Source: Phylloscopus collybita (taxonomy: Eukaryota > Chordata > Aves > Passeriformes > Phylloscopidae). From it: a stretch of DNA of 64,000 nucleotides. Location of the stretch: NCBI GenBank assembly GCA_027886175.1, contig JAJNNQ010000056.1, positions 868,001 through 932,000 on the forward strand, written 5' to 3'. The translations under genes were made by a program, and so were the position numbers. The notes beneath the pieces were generated by a model that saw only the letters and a list, made by a program, of their open reading frames with translations, ran no database searches and was not told the DNA's origin. How positions within the stretch are numbered: position 1 is the first letter of the stretch; every line of letters begins with the position of its first letter. Shown piece after piece: positions 32,576 through 42,084 of the stretch.

Positions 32576-35500
32576 CTAGAACGGGATTTGAAGGTGATAA
32601 TTGATATAGATGGGAAAGAACAAGAATTTATTGTAGACACGGGGGCAGCTCATTCGGTTTTGAATAAGAGGTTAGGACCTATTAGCAATACTACCATACA
32701 GGTAGTAGGGGCAACTGGACAATTGGAAGAGAGACCCTTTTTGCAACCATTAAATTTGAGATTTGGAGGGAAAGAATTAGACCACCAATTTTTGTATATG
32801 CCTAATTGTCCCGAGCCATTGCTTGGCAGAGATTTATTATCATTATTAAATGTTAAAATTATATTCAAAGATGGAAGGGTGAAATTGGAAGTCCCAGGAG
32901 AAGAAATTGCTAAATTGTTTGTGATAAAAGAAATTGATCCCTCTCCTATTCCCACTGAAGTCGATCAAGCAGTAGTACCCTGGGTATGGGAGACAGGGAA
33001 CCCTGGAAAATCAAAAGCTGCTCAGCCAGTGGTGGTGGAATTAAAAGAAGGAGCACAGCCAGTCAGGATAAAACAATATCCAATTAAATTAGAAGCTAAG
33101 AAGGGTGTTGCCCCTCTGATTACTCAGTTTTTAGCTCAAGGAATTTTGCAGGAATGTGAGTCGGACTTTAACACTCCTATTTTTCCAGTTAGGAAACCAA
33201 ATGGTAAGTATCGGCTAGTGCAGGATTTAAGGGCAATCAATAATATTGTTAAAGACATTCACCCAGTAGTTGCCAATCCATATACTTTATTAACATCTGT
33301 GTCAGAAAAATTTAAATGGTTTTCAGTTGTTGATTTGAAAGATGCTTTCTTCTGCATCCCTCTGGCATTGGAGAGTAGAAAATATTTTGCATTCGAATGG
33401 GAAAGTCCAGACACTGGAAGAAAGAGACAGCTCACCTGGTCTCGATTGCCGCAGGGTTTCAAAAACAGTCCCACAATATTCGGAAACCAACTGGCAAAAG
33501 AGTTAGAAGAGTGGAAGACTGCTGAGGTAAGAGAATCACCTTCTTCCTATGTCATTCTCCAGTATGTAGATGACATCTTTCTAGCAACAGAAGAAAAAGG
33601 AATGTGTCTGAAATTAACCATTGCTCTGTTAAATATGCTGGGCCAGGCTGGCTACCGAGTGTCAAAAGAAAAAGCACAACTGATAAAGGAAAGTGTAATA
33701 TACTTGGGATGTGAAATTACTCAAGGCCAGAGACGATTGGGAGTCAATCGAGTAGAAGCTATTTGTGCTATTCCCCTTCCCAGAAACCATCAGGAACTAA
33801 GGTCTTTTCTGGGGATGGTAGGATGGTGCAGGCTGTGGATTTTGAATTTTGTACTTTTAGCTAAACCATTATACGAAGCTCTGAAAGAACCTCAGTTGAA
33901 GTGGGATCGACAGAGGAGAAAGGCCTTTGAAGATTTGAAACAGGCCTTGAGAGAAGCTCCAGCATTGGGCCTCCCAGATCTAAATAAAGATTTTCAATTA
34001 TATGTGAATGAGAGGCAGAAACTGGCACTGGGAGTGCTAGTCCAGAGACTTGGCTCCTGGAAACGCCCGGTGGGGTATTTTTCAAAACAATTAGATACAG
34101 TAAGTGCTGGATGGCCGTCATGCTTGCGGGCAGTTACGGCCACAGTGATCCTCATCCAAGAGGCCAGGAAACTGACCTTGGGAAGGAAAATAGAGGTATT
34201 CGTGCCTCACATGGTACTGGCAGTTTTGGAACAAAAGGGGGGTCACTGGCTTTCTTCCAGCAGAATGCTACAATACCAAGCAATTCTGAGAGAACAAGAT
34301 GATGTGGATTTGAAAATGACTAATCATGTTAACCCAGCAGAATTTCTCCGCAGCGAGCAGGAAGAAGGAGAATTAACACATGACTGCATGGAGGTGATTG
34401 AACAGGTGTATGCCAGCCGAATTGATTTGAAAGATGTCCCAATGGAAAACCCGGATTGGGAATTGTTTACCGACGGGTCCAGCTTCGTAGAGAATGGTAC
34501 CAGGTATGCGGGGTATGCAGTGGTAACAGTTACAACTGTAGTGGAAGCAAAGGCTTTGACCCCTGGAACATCAGCTCAGCGAGCTGAAATCATTGGACTC
34601 ACTAGAGCCCTAATGCTAAGTTCAGGAAAGAAAGTGAACATATGGACTGATTCTAAATATGCTTTTGGGGTTGTGCATATTCATGGCGCTTTGTGGAAGG
34701 AACGAGGGTTGCTGAATTCTCAAGGAACTACTATCAAATACAGAACTGAAATTCTAGCTTTGCTAGATGCAGTACATCAACCGGAAAAGGTTGCAGTGAT
34801 GCATGTGAGAGGTCACCAGAAAGAAGAAGGAAAAATATATCAAGGAAACAGGTTGGCTGATATAACGGCACGAGAAGTAGCCAAAGAAGTGTGGACCCAA
34901 ATGGCTTTGGTACCTGTTAAGGTGAGTCCTGTAACTCCACATTTGACTCAGGAACCGAAATATTCTCCGGATGATGAAAAACTAGCCGTGCTGCTGAAAG
35001 CGCAGAAGAATGCAACCGGATGGTATGTAACAGCCATGGGACAAGTTGTAGTTCCCACACGAATTATGAGAACCATCTTAGAGACTGAACATAATAAATG
35101 CCATTGGGGAGCAGAGACATTGGTGAAATTTCTAAAAGGAGAAGTAATTTCTAACCAGATGTTAACATTAGCAAAACGGGTGAATGCCATGTGTCCGACT
35201 TGCTTGAAAAACAATCCAATAGTTAGGAAACAGATTCAGTTAGGAAGATTACAAGTGGGACCAGAACCGGGAGATTACTGGCAGGTAGATTTTTCAGAAT
35301 TACCGAAAGCACAGAACTTTAAGTACCTTTTAGTGTATGTATGCACCTTTTCAGGTTGGCCTGAAGCTTTCCCTTGTCGGACGAATCAAGCAAAGGAAGT
35401 GGTCAAAACACTGTTGAAAGAAATTATTCCAAGGTTTGGGGTACCGTTGGGATTGTCATCAGATAGAGGCCCACATTTTATAGCAGGAATTGTACAAGAA

Positions 35501-36094
35501 GTGGCCAGGGCGCTAGATATATCCTGGGATCTACATACCCCTTGGCGACCTCAATCAAGTGGACAGGTAGAACGCATGAATCAAACAATTAAGGGGCAAG
35601 TTAAGAAGATTTGCCAAGAGGCAAAGATACAGTGGCCGCAGGCGCTGCCATTGGCACTACTCAGAATCAGAATCAAACCCAGGGAGCGACTGGGAGTCAG
35701 CCCATATGAAATTCTATATGGGAAACCATACCATGCTAATGTGTTGAAAGGGGATTTGCACGTACACGGTGATCAGGCGATATTTGGTTATGTCATGTCA
35801 TTAAACAAAACTCTTAATGCCTTAAGGGGAACCCTGCAGTGGAACAGACCTTTGCCCCTGGAAAATCCGGTACATGATATTCAACCAGGAGACAGAGTGT
35901 ATGTGAAGAATTGGTCCACCCACCCCTTGAAAGAAGCATGGGAGGGCCCACGTCAAGTGATCCTGACAACTTACACCGCAGTGAAAGTCGAAGGAGTCGA
36001 CTCATGGATCCATTACACGCGAGTCAAGAAAGTCCCCGTACAATGGGAGACTCAGTTGGTCTCTCCAACTTGGATGATTTTTCGTGGAAAGTAG
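32576..36094 (+). CDS. ERV-B pol, reached by stop readthrough
   Basis: Same frame as gag, separated only by the UGA at 32573-32575; the first Met is at 32588. Protease has VDTGAAHS and GRDLL. RT has LPQGF and YVDD (near 33563). RNase H has LFTDGSS (near 34468) and TDSKYA. Integrase has its zinc-domain H/CPTC, then QVDF, SDRGPHF and SGQVERMN (D-D-E) and a C-terminal GPR/F-like box (WEGPRQV). All catalytic residues are present over about 1,170 codons without a stop. The 3' end overlaps the env start. Confidence 0.92.
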   Translation, partial: LERDLKVIIDIDGKEQEFIVDTGAAHSVLNKRLGPISNTTIQVVGATGQLEERPFLQPLNLRFGGKELDHQFLYMPNCPEPLLGRDLLSLLNVKIIFKDGRVKLEVPGEEIAKLFVIKEIDPSPIPTEVDQAVVPWVWETGNPGKSKAAQPVVVELKEGAQPVRIKQYPIKLEAKKGVAPLITQFLAQGILQECESDFNTPIFPVRKPNGKYRLVQDLRAINNIVKDIHPVVANPYTLLTSVSEKFKWFSVVDLKDAFFCIPLALESRKYFAFEWESPDTGRKRQLTWSRLPQGFKNSPTIFGNQLAKELEEWKTAEVRESPSSYVILQYVDDIFLATEEKGMCLKLTIALLNMLGQAGYRVSKEKAQLIKESVIYLGCEITQGQRRLGVNRVEAICAIPLPRNHQELRSFLGMVGWCRLWILNFVLLAKPLYEALKEPQLKWDRQRRKAFEDLKQALREAPALGLPDLNKDFQLYVNERQKLALGVLVQRLGSWKRPVGYFSKQLDTVSAGWPSCLRAVTATVILIQEARKLTLGRKIEVFVPHMVLAVLEQKGGHWLSSSRMLQYQAILREQDDVDLKMTNHVNPAEFLRSEQEEGELTHDCMEVIEQVYASRIDLKDVPMENPDWELFTDGSSFVENGTRYAGYAVVTVTTVVEAKALTPGTSAQRAEIIGLTRALMLSSGKKVNIWTDSKYAFGVVHIHGALWKERGLLNSQGTTIKYRTEILALLDAVHQPEKVAVMHVRGHQKEEGKIYQGNRLADITAREVAKEVWTQMALVPVKVSPVTPHLTQEPKYSPDDEKLAVLLKAQKNATGWYVTAMGQVVVPTRIMRTILETEHNKCHWGAETLVKFLKGEVISNQMLTLAKRVNAMCPTCLKNNPIVRKQIQLGRLQVGPEPGDYWQVDFSELPKAQNFKYLLVYVCTFSGWPEAFPCRTNQAKEVVKTLLKEIIPRFGVPLGLSSDRGPHFIAGIVQEVARALDISWDLHTPWRPQSSGQVERMNQTIKGQVKKICQEAKIQWPQALPLALLRIRIKPRERLGVSPYEILYGKPYHANVLKGDLHVHGDQAIFGYVMSLNKTLNALRGTLQWNRPLPLENPVHDIQPGDRVYVKNWSTHPLKEAWEGPRQVILTTYTAVKVEGVDSWIHYTRVKKVPVQWETQLVSPTWMIFRGK

Positions 36095-37311
36095 CATGTT
36101 TGATTATATTGTTACTGATAAAACCAATCTTTATTAATGGCTCTGTTGTAGTTACAGTTACCGAACCAGTGGTTGGTGTTATGGATGGAATGGATGTGAA
36201 CCTGACCTGTCTCATAACAAATGACCAGAAATCTGAACTCCGGAACGTGCAGGCAACCTGGGGTAAAGGTGCTGACTATCCAAGGGCAAATATTGTCACA
36301 GTTTGGGATAAAGATGCACAGAAAGGAAATACCACAGTACAATTGAAGCGAGTCGGACAAGATGATATGGCTATATACATGTGCGTCGTTAAATCTCGAG
36401 ACAGCTTTGATCACAAACAAATTAAATTAAGAGTAGTACCCTGGAAATTAATGAAAGATACTCCATCCCAAGAATTGGTAGAAATACACCCTCCCTGGGC
36501 TGTGCAAGGTATGTGGGATGGACTTCCTTTGAAGATAAGTTGTTCATTTGTGTTAAAACAAGAATGTAATCAGACACTGCAAGTTAAATGGTGGAAAGAA
36601 AATAAGCCAAAGCAGTGGGATAGAATAGATCAAGGAACCAGCTGGTGGGAAAAGTCTGGAAAAGGTGTGGGATGGCTGAATATTAGTAACCCTCAAAATG
36701 GCTCTTCTGAAGGAAAATACTTGTGTTTAGTGATATGTGAAATTGATGCAGACTATGGAGTAAGAATAGTAGAAGCTAAGTTGCAAGGACAAAGAATCGG
36801 ACCCAATTACACTGTACCCCCAATAGAAAAGAGGTACAGAGAGCTGAGAGATACAGAAGTAGCTGCACGTCAAAGCCATGAACAAGAGAATTTAGTAGTA
36901 GGATTAATTAGAGATTTTGGGATGGTGCAAAATGTATCCCAAATCACAGCATGTTTGCCACTTCCACAAGCAGCAGGAGAACCAATTCCATGGGGAATAA
37001 TTCCTATTCCATTACCACCAAAGGCACCAGAAAACATATCCACAGTGTGTCAAATAGAAATGAGAGAAAGAGAAATAGTAACTGTTAAAAAGGTATGGCA
37101 TGCCGCACTGTATGCTGCTAAAGACGTGGAGGTAAAAACGAAACAACCTTATCAGGAGGTTAAGTGTCAAAACATAAGTCAACAGCACGTGATTTGGGAT
37201 GATTGGAAAGCTATATGGGGACCAAGTATACTGGAACAGTTACATCGGGGCAGTAAACTGGTGTATTCAGTGGATAGGAAGCAAGAACCAAACTCTTGTA
37301 GAAGTCTATAA
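36043..37311 (+). CDS. ERV-B env surface subunit with two Ig-like domains (frameshifted)
   Basis: Start chosen at 36043, inside the pol end, because a hydrophobic signal core follows (residues 17-31). Domain 1 (about 36-132) has the immunoglobulin pattern C56, W73 and D108-x-A-x-Y-x-C114. Domain 2 (about 150-250) has C167, W183-W184 and G224-K-Y-x-C228. The C-terminal half (260-410) is a more ordinary surface subunit with several N-linked sites. The frame stops at 37311, while the rest of Env continues in the next frame, so this copy yields at most a truncated, probably soluble protein. Class I Env proteins normally mediate receptor binding; whether the Ig-like part binds a receptor is unknown. 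Confidence 0.8.
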   Translation: MGDSVGLSNLDDFSWKVACLIILLLIKPIFINGSVVVTVTEPVVGVMDGMDVNLTCLITNDQKSELRNVQATWGKGADYPRANIVTVWDKDAQKGNTTVQLKRVGQDDMAIYMCVVKSRDSFDHKQIKLRVVPWKLMKDTPSQELVEIHPPWAVQGMWDGLPLKISCSFVLKQECNQTLQVKWWKENKPKQWDRIDQGTSWWEKSGKGVGWLNISNPQNGSSEGKYLCLVICEIDADYGVRIVEAKLQGQRIGPNYTVPPIEKRYRELRDTEVAARQSHEQENLVVGLIRDFGMVQNVSQITACLPLPQAAGEPIPWGIIPIPLPPKAPENISTVCQIEMREREIVTVKKVWHAALYAAKDVEVKTKQPYQEVKCQNISQQHVIWDDWKAIWGPSILEQLHRGSKLVYSVDRKQEPNSCRSL

Positions 37312-38377
37312 GAGAGAAACCTCCACAAGAGAAATCAAGGCAACTGGAGAAAGCTGGAATTGTACTAAGGTAATTACCTGTGACACCCCTGAGAATCAGA
37401 TTAGTCTAGCTCCTCTTAGAGTGTTACTCAAGTGGGGATGTGAATGTAGAAAATTCAATCATACCATTACAGGGAAAATATATGCATTGAGCAGAAATAA
37501 TGGAATTAAAAGGGCCGTAAGTTGTCAAGATACTACAATTAGAAGTCCAGGAAATTTAGTTTGGGTAATGGGACATGGACAGTGGACAACACACATTCCA
37601 ATAGATGGACCTATAACACAAATCACTTTAGGAGTTCCTACCCTTTGTCCCCTGTGGAAACAATCAAAACTAAAATCAAACCGAAAGAAGAGGGAGATAG
37701 ATGAATTTACAGAGTTAGAGAATGAATGGCATGAACCTGATGGTGGGGTTAAGTTCGGATGGGCTTTAGAATCCTTATTTGCACCTATAGCCTCATATAG
37801 GAACAGGGAAATGCTGTATAAATTGTTAGGACAGACTGAGAGATTAGCAGCAGCTACCAAGAAAGGGTTTAAGGACATAAATTTGCAACTACAAGCCACA
37901 TCCCGGATGACTTTGCAGAATAGGATGGCACTGGATATGCTGTTGTTAAAAGAGCATGGGGTGTGTCAGTATTTGAAAAGGAAGATTGACCATTGCTGCA
38001 TCCATATCCCAAACATGACTATCGAAGTAGAAAAAGATATTTCTCAATTAGAAACAATTGAGTTGAAAACTAAAGAAGTTGAAAAAGAAGCACAACAAAA
38101 TTGGATCGGAACAATATTTGAGTCTTTGGGACTTCAGGTTTCTGGATGGGTTTCGTCAGTAATACAATATATTCTACTGTTTGCAATTCTTTTGTTAATT
38201 ATTTGGATAGCTTATAAGTGTGTTTTAGGAGCCATTGAAAAAGAAACAAAACGCACCAGGAGAGTGATAAAGGCTCTGACAAGAACCAACGAGATGTACC
38301 CGCTCCCTCCGAAATATGAAGTTGCCACAGGACAAGAAAATCCGACATTCGAAGGGATTGATGAAACTAAGAATTGA
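37199..38377 (+). CDS. ERV-B env, C-terminal surface and transmembrane part
   Basis: Frame overlapping the end of the previous one; the indel lies between about 37199 and 37311. It holds the surface C-terminus, a furin-type site RKKR (37682-37693) and a transmembrane subunit without an obvious hydrophobic peptide right after the cleavage site. An immunosuppressive-domain-like LQNRMALDMLL follows, then a cysteine loop CQYLKRKIDHCC (C-X9-CC rather than the usual C-X6-CC), a membrane anchor (about residues 318-338 of this frame) and a 50-residue basic tail. It ends just before the polypurine tract. Confidence 0.8.
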   Translation: MIGKLYGDQVYWNSYIGAVNWCIQWIGSKNQTLVEVYKRETSTREIKATGESWNCTKVITCDTPENQISLAPLRVLLKWGCECRKFNHTITGKIYALSRNNGIKRAVSCQDTTIRSPGNLVWVMGHGQWTTHIPIDGPITQITLGVPTLCPLWKQSKLKSNRKKREIDEFTELENEWHEPDGGVKFGWALESLFAPIASYRNREMLYKLLGQTERLAAATKKGFKDINLQLQATSRMTLQNRMALDMLLLKEHGVCQYLKRKIDHCCIHIPNMTIEVEKDISQLETIELKTKEVEKEAQQNWIGTIFESLGLQVSGWVSSVIQYILLFAILLLIIWIAYKCVLGAIEKETKRTRRVIKALTRTNEMYPLPPKYEVATGQENPTFEGIDETKN

Positions 38378-38419
38378 GCATCCTTGCAGAAGACTGAAGA
38401 ATGCTCAAAAGGGGGGAAT

Positions 38420-38907
38420 TGTTGCCATTTTGATTTAATAAACTATACTGAACTGTATTAAGGGGATAGCAAACATTAATAGTTGACATTAGTAGTAGTT
38501 ATGCTAAGGCTTGATAGGCCTCATGTAACCTGTAGATGAACTGTTCTAGTAGATTTTGCAATATAAGCAATGTAACTAAAAGATAATTATTTATCTCTTA
38601 GGAATGTAGCTTATCTTAGGGAGGATATAAGAGATAATTACTTATCGTAAAGAATGTATGCTTATCTTAAGGAGGATACCTTTTGGCAGGACATTTAAAT
38701 GTCAAAGAAGAAATTGTACCAAGTAGTGAAAGTCAAGCAAGAATTTGTTAAGATGAAGAAATCATGTAAAGAAACATATAAAAACCCTGTGATTTCTCTG
38801 GGAGTCGGGGCTCTGTCTTTGGACACTAGTCCACAGGCTCCCGGGCCCTCAATAAAGCACCGCATAAACGACTTCGGTTGTTTGTGTTTTCTTCGGATCG
38901 GGCAACA
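38420..38907 (+). mobile_element. ERV-B 3' LTR
   Basis: 488 bp; I found no difference from the 5' LTR on visual comparison. Followed by AAAT, the target-site repeat, and then by ERV-A env. Confidence 0.95.
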
Positions 38908-38911
38908 AAAT

Positions 38912-39582
38912 TGCCACCAGGAATCTTTCTCATTTGTGGAGACAGAGCCTGGTCTACAGTTCCTGCAGGAGCTGTAGGAGGTCCATGTTACTTTGTTAAA
39001 TTGACACTGTTTGCTGCCAGCATTCATCAGCTTTTTGAGTTGTCTCAAAAGACCCGAGGAGCCAAACGCAGTACAATTCAACTAGGCCTCGATTGTAAGG
39101 ATCAGATAATATTATGGAATCGTGCATCCGTAATATCGGCATCAATCTTTTCCCCAGGAGTTGCTTCAGTGCAAGCTCTCACAGAAATGAAAACTTTGAC
39201 CTGCTGGACAGGAAAACAAATTAACATAACATCTAATATGTTGAGTGAGCTTGCTGCGGATGTTAACAGCATTGGTTATGCAGTTCTTTAAAACAGAGCT
39301 GCCATCGACTTCCTCCTTCTCGCTCAAGGGCATGGATGTGAGGAGTTTGAAGGCATGTGCTGCATGAATTTGTCAGACCATTCTCAATCGATTTACAAAC
39401 AGCTTTCACAGCTGAAGAGCAACATGGGAAAACTTGTAGTTGCTGACACTCCATTTGACAAATGGCTTGGCTCATGGGGTCTCACTGGATGGATCAAGGA
39501 GTTGGTTTGTTTTGGTGTTGTGATTTTGGTTGTTATTGTAGTTCTTTTCGTTTTTGTGCCTTGTTTGTTGCAATGCATGTGA
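38912..39582 (+). pseudogene. ERV-A env transmembrane part (3' of the ERV-B insertion)
   Basis: The frame to 39291 contains an internal, cysteine-flanked fusion-peptide-like segment (SIFSPGVASVQAL, then a WTGK cysteine region), as in alpha-type Env. 39355-39582 supplies a cysteine pair (MCCMNLSDHS), a heptad region and a hydrophobic anchor rich in Val/Phe, ending LLQCM. A frameshift separates the two pieces near 39295. An A/G-rich polypurine tract runs 39620-39639. Confidence 0.7.
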
Positions 39583-39640
39583 AAAATGGTTAGGCATGCC
39601 TTTAATTCAGTTTGGGTAGTTCAAAGAGAAAAGAGGGAAT

Positions 39641-40020
39641 TGTAGCAGAGTATTTTAGGGAACGTGACCATGAGGTATTTTGGGATGAGATTTGAACTAC
39701 CCCAAACTGGGCCTCAGTTTCTGGCCTTTCTAGAAGTAGATAGACCTGTGGCACAGTTAGAAATTCACTTTAAGGTGTGTTTAAGTATTAGATAGCATAG
39801 TTAGAGTGTAGTTACGGTGACCTCCTTAAGGGTGAAATTGTTTACATTCTTTCTGACACTGAATGCCAGTTAGAAAACACCTGTAACTGTAAACTATCTG
39901 AAGCTGTATTTAACCCCCCTCCTAGGGAGAATAAACGGAGAAGGCATGATCTAACCATGCTGGTTGTATGTATGCTGCTCTGAATGGCTTCTCATTTTAA
40001 ATAGGAGTCCCCTGGTTTCA
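39641..40020 (+). mobile_element. ERV-A 3' LTR
   Basis: 380 bp, TGTAGCAG...GGTTTCA, aligned along its length with the split 5' copy at moderate divergence. TATA-like region near 39905, poly(A) signal GAATAAACGG near 39931. Confidence 0.75.
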
Positions 40021-40193
40021 ATTCTGATTTCTAATTCTCCTCATGGCTGGTCATGGAGAAATATATCGAATATGAACGACCCATTCTTCTCTTCTCTTTG
40101 TGCTCTTTCACCGCAATGATGAGTGGCACCAGGGTGGATGCGGCCATGGCTCGTGTTACAAATGGATGCTGCACAAAGGAAAAAAAAACCCCA

Positions 40194-40480
40194 ACAATGA
40201 ACCATTACTTTTCAAGCTAAGAGCCTCAAAAGCAGGGTAATATTTTGAAATGAAAGAGGGATTGAGTCCGAGTAGGTCAAAGGAGAAACTGTGGGGCAAC
40301 AGTAGCACAGCTTGCTGCAACAGCTGACAAGTGCCCCAGGCCTGGAAATGTTTCAAGTCTGAGCATCATGATCTCTTTCAGGGTGTCCCTGCTCATGGCA
40401 GGGCACTTGGAGCAGATGACCTGGACAGGTCCCTGCCAGCCCAGCCCAGTCCAGGATTGCTGAGTGTTTTCCTTTGAACA
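40194..40480 (+). repeat. Inverted-repeat copy 1 (partner at 63708-64000)
   Basis: About 290 bp found again in reverse complement at the right edge of the window with roughly a dozen differences. Part of it (40370-40440) resembles a diverged CR1 3' end. It lies downstream of PAK3-like exons, so it may be the 3' flank of that duplicated gene unit. Confidence 0.8.
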
Positions 40481-40591
40481 GCACCAAGAGTGGAGGTGAA
40501 GAGGAGGGGGCTCATCTGATGCCTTGCACTTGAGTGGAGGAGGAGCTCATCCCTGGGACACTGTTCCACCTGCAGCCCCTGGGCATTTTAC

Positions 40592-40729
40592 CTGCAGGAG
40601 CTCCTGGGCAGACCAGTGCTGCGCCTCGTCTGTCTGCAGGCAGCAGCTCAGGAAGTGACACAGCAAAGGTGAGAGGAGCTCGGGCTGCTGCAGCTCTGGG
40701 GTCCCTTTTGTGGCGATCAGGCGTTGAGC
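40592..40729 (-). pseudogene. PAK3-like kinase exon (C-lobe)
   Basis: 138-nt phase-0 exon with acceptor TTCTCCAG and donor CAG|GTAAAA, open for 46 codons. It reads LIATKGTPELQQPE and ends DEAQHWSAQELLQ, matching the C-lobe of p21-activated kinases (LIAxxGTPELQ and the LLQ end). It belongs to the same minus-strand gene relic as 42085-42280. The expected terminal exon is not recognised below 40592. Confidence 0.75.
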
Positions 40730-42084
40730 CTGGAGAAAAAGGAAACACCAGTCTCTCCCCCGCTCCTTTCACTGTGTCAGTAACTGCTCTCCCAGATCCC
40801 ATTGTTCAAGCTCCACTCTGCGGTGGCAGTTTGTTTCTGCCGTGACACAGAGGCAGAGATGCCTTTCCTGTACCACCAAAAACCCCAAACCCCAATGCAG
40901 CTACAGCTTCTCCAACATCCAGCAGATCTGACCTTGGCAGCTGATTTCATTGACTGACCTTGTTAATGAGAACTACATCAGCAGAAACACCTTTGCTTCT
41001 CTGAGCATTCCCTTGACCAGCTTGACAGGCTATTTGGAGGAGGGACTTTGCTCTACTAACTCACTCTACTGTTTCCAAGGATTATGACATGAAATGCATC
41101 TCTGCAGTGCTTATTGGTCCCTTCAGCACAGCTGCCATCAAAGAAAAGTCATCAAGCTTTTTGCTTGGTTCTTGAAAACAATGGGAATTGAAAGGAAAGA
41201 AAGGAAATCCTTCAGTTATTCCTCAGGTAAGGAAACAAACATTTGGAATCTCATCTTCAACACAGACACATGACGATGCATGCACCAATGGATTGGCATG
41301 AAAAAGTCTGTTTGGCCACACAGGAAACATCTGCAGCTCTGTTTCTTAGCTGACTGCAAATTTCAGCTTCCCTTACGTGGCAAAAGGGAAATCTGGGTGG
41401 TGAAATCAGAAGAAAGAGAAATGCCATCCCTATGGCAGCCCTCTGCTCATTTGGATACTCAGGTCAATGCGTTCATGGTGTGCCCATCCTAGAAAGTACC
41501 CAGAAACAAAGGGGTGGTTTTGGCAGGCTCTGCACATCATCAGGCTTCAGCTTGGTGACATGGAGAAAGTGGCTTGGCTTAAGAAAGAAAGATGGTCCCT
41601 GAGGGTTTCAGCAGCACTGCACAAGAAGCACAAGAGCCTCTGTGGCCTTCACACCCTCATGTCCATGTTCCAGGCAAGTTTCCCTGTGAGAAGAATGGGA
41701 GTGCACTTCTTCTCTTCCAACAGCTGTTTTAGAAACTTGGTTGGGTTTGGGTTTCTTGCCTTCATTTCAGGAAAGATGACACCAGTTCTAAGATGCTGGT
41801 TTCCTGTTAGTAGGGCCATCTCCACAGCCAAAAGAGCTGGAATGACTTCTAAGCCAAAGCAAAATGTTGCTTGAGCAGGGAGATTGTTTGCGTGGGGTGA
41901 GGCTGGAGTTCCCCCAGTGATGTACCCAAAACTACAGCAGACGCTGATGTGCTGCAGGGACCTTTTTAGAAAGGGACCATGGTGGAAATAGTTCCAGCAG
42001 CTGGCAGTGGGATTTTGTCCAATGGCAGACAGAAGGTGGGACAGGTGAGAAAGACAGTGGCATCAGGGAGTATTGACACCTTAC
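40730..42084. other. Intron-like DNA between PAK3-like exons
   Basis: Presumed intron of the PAK3-like relic. The plus-strand open frame at 41467-41874 has no recognisable domain and I do not call it a gene. Confidence 0.35.

Larger units (their letters stand above)
29808..38907 (+). mobile_element. ERV-B: young gamma-like provirus
   Basis: Complete 9.1-kb provirus: 488-bp LTRs (29808-30295 and 38420-38907) that look identical base for base, leader, gag, pol, env and polypurine tract (AAAAGGGGGGAA, 38407-38418). It is flanked by the 4-bp target duplication AAAT (29804-29807 and 38908-38911) and cuts the env of ERV-A. Gag and pol are fully open in one frame separated by a single UGA; env has one frameshift. 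Identical LTRs imply a very recent insertion. Confidence 0.93.
25288..40020 (+). mobile_element. ERV-A: decayed class II provirus, host of ERV-B
   Basis: TGTAGCAG...TTTCA LTRs at 25288-26142 and 39641-40020. The primer site at 26145-26162 (TGGCACCTGAACAAGGAC) differs at three positions from a tRNA-Lys type site. Internal order: gag (26477-28265, interrupted), integrase (28270-28935), alpha-like env (29280-29807 and 38912-39582). Protease, RT and RNase H are missing through a deletion that joins capsid to integrase near 28265. The flanking hexamers do not match, so the target-site duplication is lost. ERV-B sits inside env, and LTR-like insertions sit in the 5' LTR and in gag. Confidence 0.85.
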
